Below are positions 15,395 to 17,255 of a DNA stretch of 17,255 nt, one piece after another. The first letter of the stretch is position 1. Every line of letters starts with the position of its first letter. Source of the stretch: Spirogloea muscicola (lineage: Eukaryota > Streptophyta > Zygnematophyceae > Spirogloeales > Spirogloeaceae); NCBI GenBank assembly GCA_009602725.1, contig WELB01000022.1, positions 1 through 17,255 on the forward strand. The letters are read 5' to 3'. The translations under genes were made by a program, and so were the position numbers. The notes beneath the pieces were generated by a model, which had not been told where the DNA came from, did not search any database, and saw nothing but the letters and a program-made list of their open reading frames with translations.

Positions 15395-15937
15395 GAGAGG
15401 GGATAAGAGGGAGGCCAAGCCGAGCCCTGAGCTAGCTGCAGATAGGTCTGACACACGGCAATGAAAGAACGACCAAATCAGCTCTACCTTGGCCTCCCGC
15501 CCCACCTCGTTGTCCGGAAATTGCGCCAAATTGGTGCGGCTCTTGCGTGAGGGGTCGCCAATGGGAGACCACTGGTGCCACTTAATCCACAAGGGCCGGT
15601 AGGGCCGAATTGTGGGAGGCCCCGCAGCCCGTCGGCTACTGAGGAAAGAAAGGAGCGATCACGGCAGGCCTCGGACGCTGGGGTTGTGAGCGCAGGAGAT
15701 GGCGTGCTGAGACTTCGTCGGTAGCTCCTGGTGTGGCCGGGGAGGAGAGCCAAATTCCTTGGGTGGCCCTCAACCTCCGGCAGCCTTCTCTTTGCCCGGC
15801 AACGTCCGCGATTTCCGCTGCAGCCACCAGCCAGGCCCGGGCACTCTTGATCTGGCGCGTGAGCAAGGGGGAGAGCGGGGGAAGGAGCGAATGGCGGAGG
15901 TGTGTGGGCGCCTGGGCTGCGCTCGGAAGAAGTGAGC
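15395..15937. other. Unassigned GC-moderate stretch
   Basis: No recognisable gene. On the minus strand 15592-15490 reads WIKWHQWSPIGDPSRKSRTN and continues without low-complexity bias, which might be a fragment of something once coding, but there is no domain or start. The rest shows no repeat match I can see within the window. Confidence 0.3.
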
Positions 15938-15992
15938 TCGTCCAAAGGGGGCGGGGTCTGTGAAAAGCCAGCCCAGAAAGTATGGACAAAGG
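15938..15992 (+). repeat. Hairpin repeat copy
   Basis: GAGCTCGTCCAAAGGGGGCG, GGGTCTGTGAAAAGCCAGCC, then CAGAAAGTATGGACAAAGGG. The order matches 16432-16492. One base inserted in the left stem arm weakens the hairpin. Confidence 0.82.
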
Positions 15993-16039
15993 GCTGAAAG
16001 GCGCCAAAGCCACCCGCTACGCAAGGGACAGCAAGTGGG

Positions 16040-16165
16040 AGCTTACTAAGCCCGAGTCAGCAACCGCAAGTCGGAGTGACTTGCAGCTGGAAAAGAGTGA
16101 CGGACGCTTCCAGGAGAGGGCGGTGGCTGAGAGAGGCCAGCCCAGGGAAGAGATTGAACAAAGTA
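16040..16165 (+). repeat. Divergent B module leading into hairpin copy
   Basis: CCCGAGTCAGCAACCGCAAG, TCGGAGTGACTTGCAGCTGG, then GGTGGCTGAGAGAGGCCAGC and AAGAGATTGAACAAAG. The B-to-hairpin order is kept, at greater divergence. Confidence 0.6.
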
Positions 16166-16354
16166 TGCTGGGAAATAGGCACCCCGACGAGTCTTAGAAG
16201 TAGCAGCCTCAGCGCGGCCTGCCCGCTAGGGCACTGCGTGAGTATGGGACCGTCGAAGGAAATGAATGGCCGCATGCGAAACACCTGGGCGGCGACCCAG
16301 GGCGAAGTGGAGCCGCGGGCAGCGAGGGGCGGAACGCCAGAGCAGCCGAGCACA

Positions 16355-16395
16355 GAGAGACAGGCACGCGGTGCGCATGAAATGGAAGGGAGGTT
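16355..16395 (+). repeat. X-type repeat module, short copy
   Basis: GAGAGACAGGCACGCGGTGC then GCATGAAATGGAAGGGAGG matches the beginning of the X module at 4781 and the inverse at 4200. The match stops after about 40 bases. Confidence 0.75.
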
Positions 16396-16431
16396 CTCTC
16401 GAGCCTTACAAAGGGGCAATAAGAGAGAAGT

Positions 16432-16492
16432 GGCTCTTCCAATGGGGGCAAGGGCTGTGAAAAGCCAGCCCGAAAAGAATTGACAAAGGATC
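16432..16492 (+). repeat. Hairpin repeat copy
   Basis: GTGGCTCTTCCAATGGGGGC, hairpin GGGCTGTGAAAAGCCAGCCC (16452-16471), then GAAAAGAATTGACAAAGG. It is the closest relative of 3163-3231. Confidence 0.9.
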
Positions 16493-16540
16493 GAATGAGC
16501 CAAATGACGGAGGGGCCTAGAGCGCTATGTCCGAACGGAT

Positions 16541-16690
16541 GGAGGATGGACCACTCAGTAGCGACGAGTGAGGAGCCTCAAATCCGACAGACTAGCTGCC
16601 GGGAAACAATTTCCTTGGCGGAAGCCAGAGGCTGCAGCGAGAGCACGGCCAGCACGCAGATGCAAGGCGTGTGCCATGGACCGCTGGATG
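16541..16690 (+). repeat. B-type repeat module, copy near right edge
   Basis: GGAGGATGGACCACTCAGTA, ACGAGTGAGGAGCCTCAAAT, CCGACAGACTAGCTGCCGGG, GAGAGCACGGCCAGC and GTGCCATGGACCGCTGGATG. It is about 13 kb from copy 1 (3293-3440) and very similar to it. Confidence 0.9.
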
Positions 16691-16773
16691 GAGACTGATA
16701 AACGCATGCGATAGACCTGGGCCCATGAGCTAGAAGCGTTGAAGTCAGCCGGCAATCAGCTGGCTAAGAAGAA

Positions 16774-16982
16774 GGGCTCGCCCATAGAGGATAGGGGCTG
16801 GGAAAAGCCAGACCAAAAAAGAATGAACAAAGTACGAGAAGGGGCCAGGGAAAGCACTAAGATAAACAAGCACAAGAAGGAAAATAAGCAGCTACGCAAC
16901 TCTCAGTGACCCCTGCTAAGCAGCCACAAGTCAGAGAAACTTGGCTCCTGGAAGCGGGTCCCCTGGCCAGGGCTAAGGAAGC
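16774..16982 (+). repeat. A-type long repeat with hairpin, copy 2
   Basis: GGGCTCGCCCATAGAGGATA, GGGCTGGGAAAAGCCAGACC, AAAAAAGAATGAACAAAGTA, AAACAAGCACAAGAAGG, TCAGTGACCCCTGCTAAGCA, TTGGCTCCTGGAAGCGG and GTCCCCTGGCCAGGGC. Direct repeat of 4513-4735. It follows the B module at 16541-16690 in the usual order. Confidence 0.9.
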
Positions 16983-17075
16983 GAGTGCTCGCCCATAGAG
17001 AAGTGCCCATGGAGGTGCTCGCCCATAGCCAAGGGGGTCTGTGGTAGCCACGAGTGAGGACAGGCATACCCGACA
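16983..17075 (+). repeat. Short GCTCGCCCATAG repeats and B-like tail
   Basis: GTGCTCGCCCATAG occurs at about 16985 and again at about 17017, 32 bases apart. It is followed by GCCACGAGTGAGGACAGGCA, which resembles the B-module start. Reading on the minus strand gives VLTRGY without the stop codon kept in other copies. Confidence 0.6.
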
Positions 17076-17079
17076 CAAG

Positions 17080-17255
17080 CGAAGGGGCAAGCACCTGGAG
17101 CCGACCGGCGGTCGGGATCCGCGGGTGGAGGGCGAGGCCCGGGCGGCAGGATGCGGAGCGCGGCAAGGGGAGGGGAGCGGAGCGCCACGTCGGTGGCGGG
17201 GCGTGGGGGGGGCCCGCCCGGCCGCTCCCGGCTGCCGCCCGCGCGCTAGGACGGC
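17080..17255. promoter_or_regulatory. GC island at right window edge
   Basis: Nearly all G and C from about 17097, with no repeat-family words. The two gene-associated GC islands (2640-3080 and 5400-5820) have the same character and sit at 5' ends of genes, so a third gene may start here or just beyond. No start or frame can be assigned. Confidence 0.35.

Noticed and set aside
1-17255. Retrotransposon coding genes (reverse transcriptase, integrase)
   Set aside because: No such motif (for example YxDD in context) was found in any frame, so the repeats cannot be assigned to an autonomous element from this window.

Overview
This window is the left end of a eukaryotic nuclear chromosome, most likely from a green alga. 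It opens with plant/chlorophyte-type telomere repeats (CCCTAAA)n, reading inward from the chromosome end. Both recognisable genes have many short GT-AG introns, and one is a member of the plant/algal RLT (DDT-WHIM, ISWI-partner) family. No bacterial, organellar or viral gene organisation is visible. The species cannot be named from the sequence; a chlorophyte such as a trebouxiophyte is an inference.

Layout: (1) 1-79 is clean telomere. 80-450 is degenerate telomere-like sequence interrupted by one copy of a dispersed repeat. 459-583 is a two-copy tandem duplication. (2) About 1057-3025, minus strand, is a TPR-repeat protein gene with a lysine/arginine-rich and acidic C-terminal region. Its TPR exons splice cleanly; both of its ends are uncertain. 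(3) 3110-5330 is non-coding and filled with modular subtelomeric repeats in both orientations, including two interleaved inverted repeats. (4) 5330-6000 is an extreme GC island. (5) About 5710-13893, plus strand, is a roughly 15- or 16-exon gene for an RLT-like chromatin-remodelling protein of about 1,630-1,670 residues: charged coiled coil, DDT, HARE-HTH, WHIM1, WHIM2/3, a Cys-rich motif, a C-terminal helical block and a long acidic tail. (6) 13894-15935 holds the putative 3' UTR and unassigned sequence with a doubtful pair of exons near 15075-15294. (7) 15938-17060 returns to the same modular repeats. (8) 17080-17255 is another GC island that may start the next gene.

The two genes are head-to-head, with 5' ends facing each other across 2.7 kb of repeats. 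A TPR protein is typically a co-chaperone or scaffold. The RLT-like protein would be a nuclear accessory subunit of an ISWI-type nucleosome remodeller. Nothing in the sequence indicates that they work in one pathway.

The most unusual content is the repeat family. It has at least fourteen copies built on a conserved short hairpin (consensus near GGGCTGGAACAGCCAGCCC). The stem is kept while the loop changes, an upstream module is shared, and one copy sits inside the degenerate telomere tract. Several copies keep a short open frame with the same end and stop codon.
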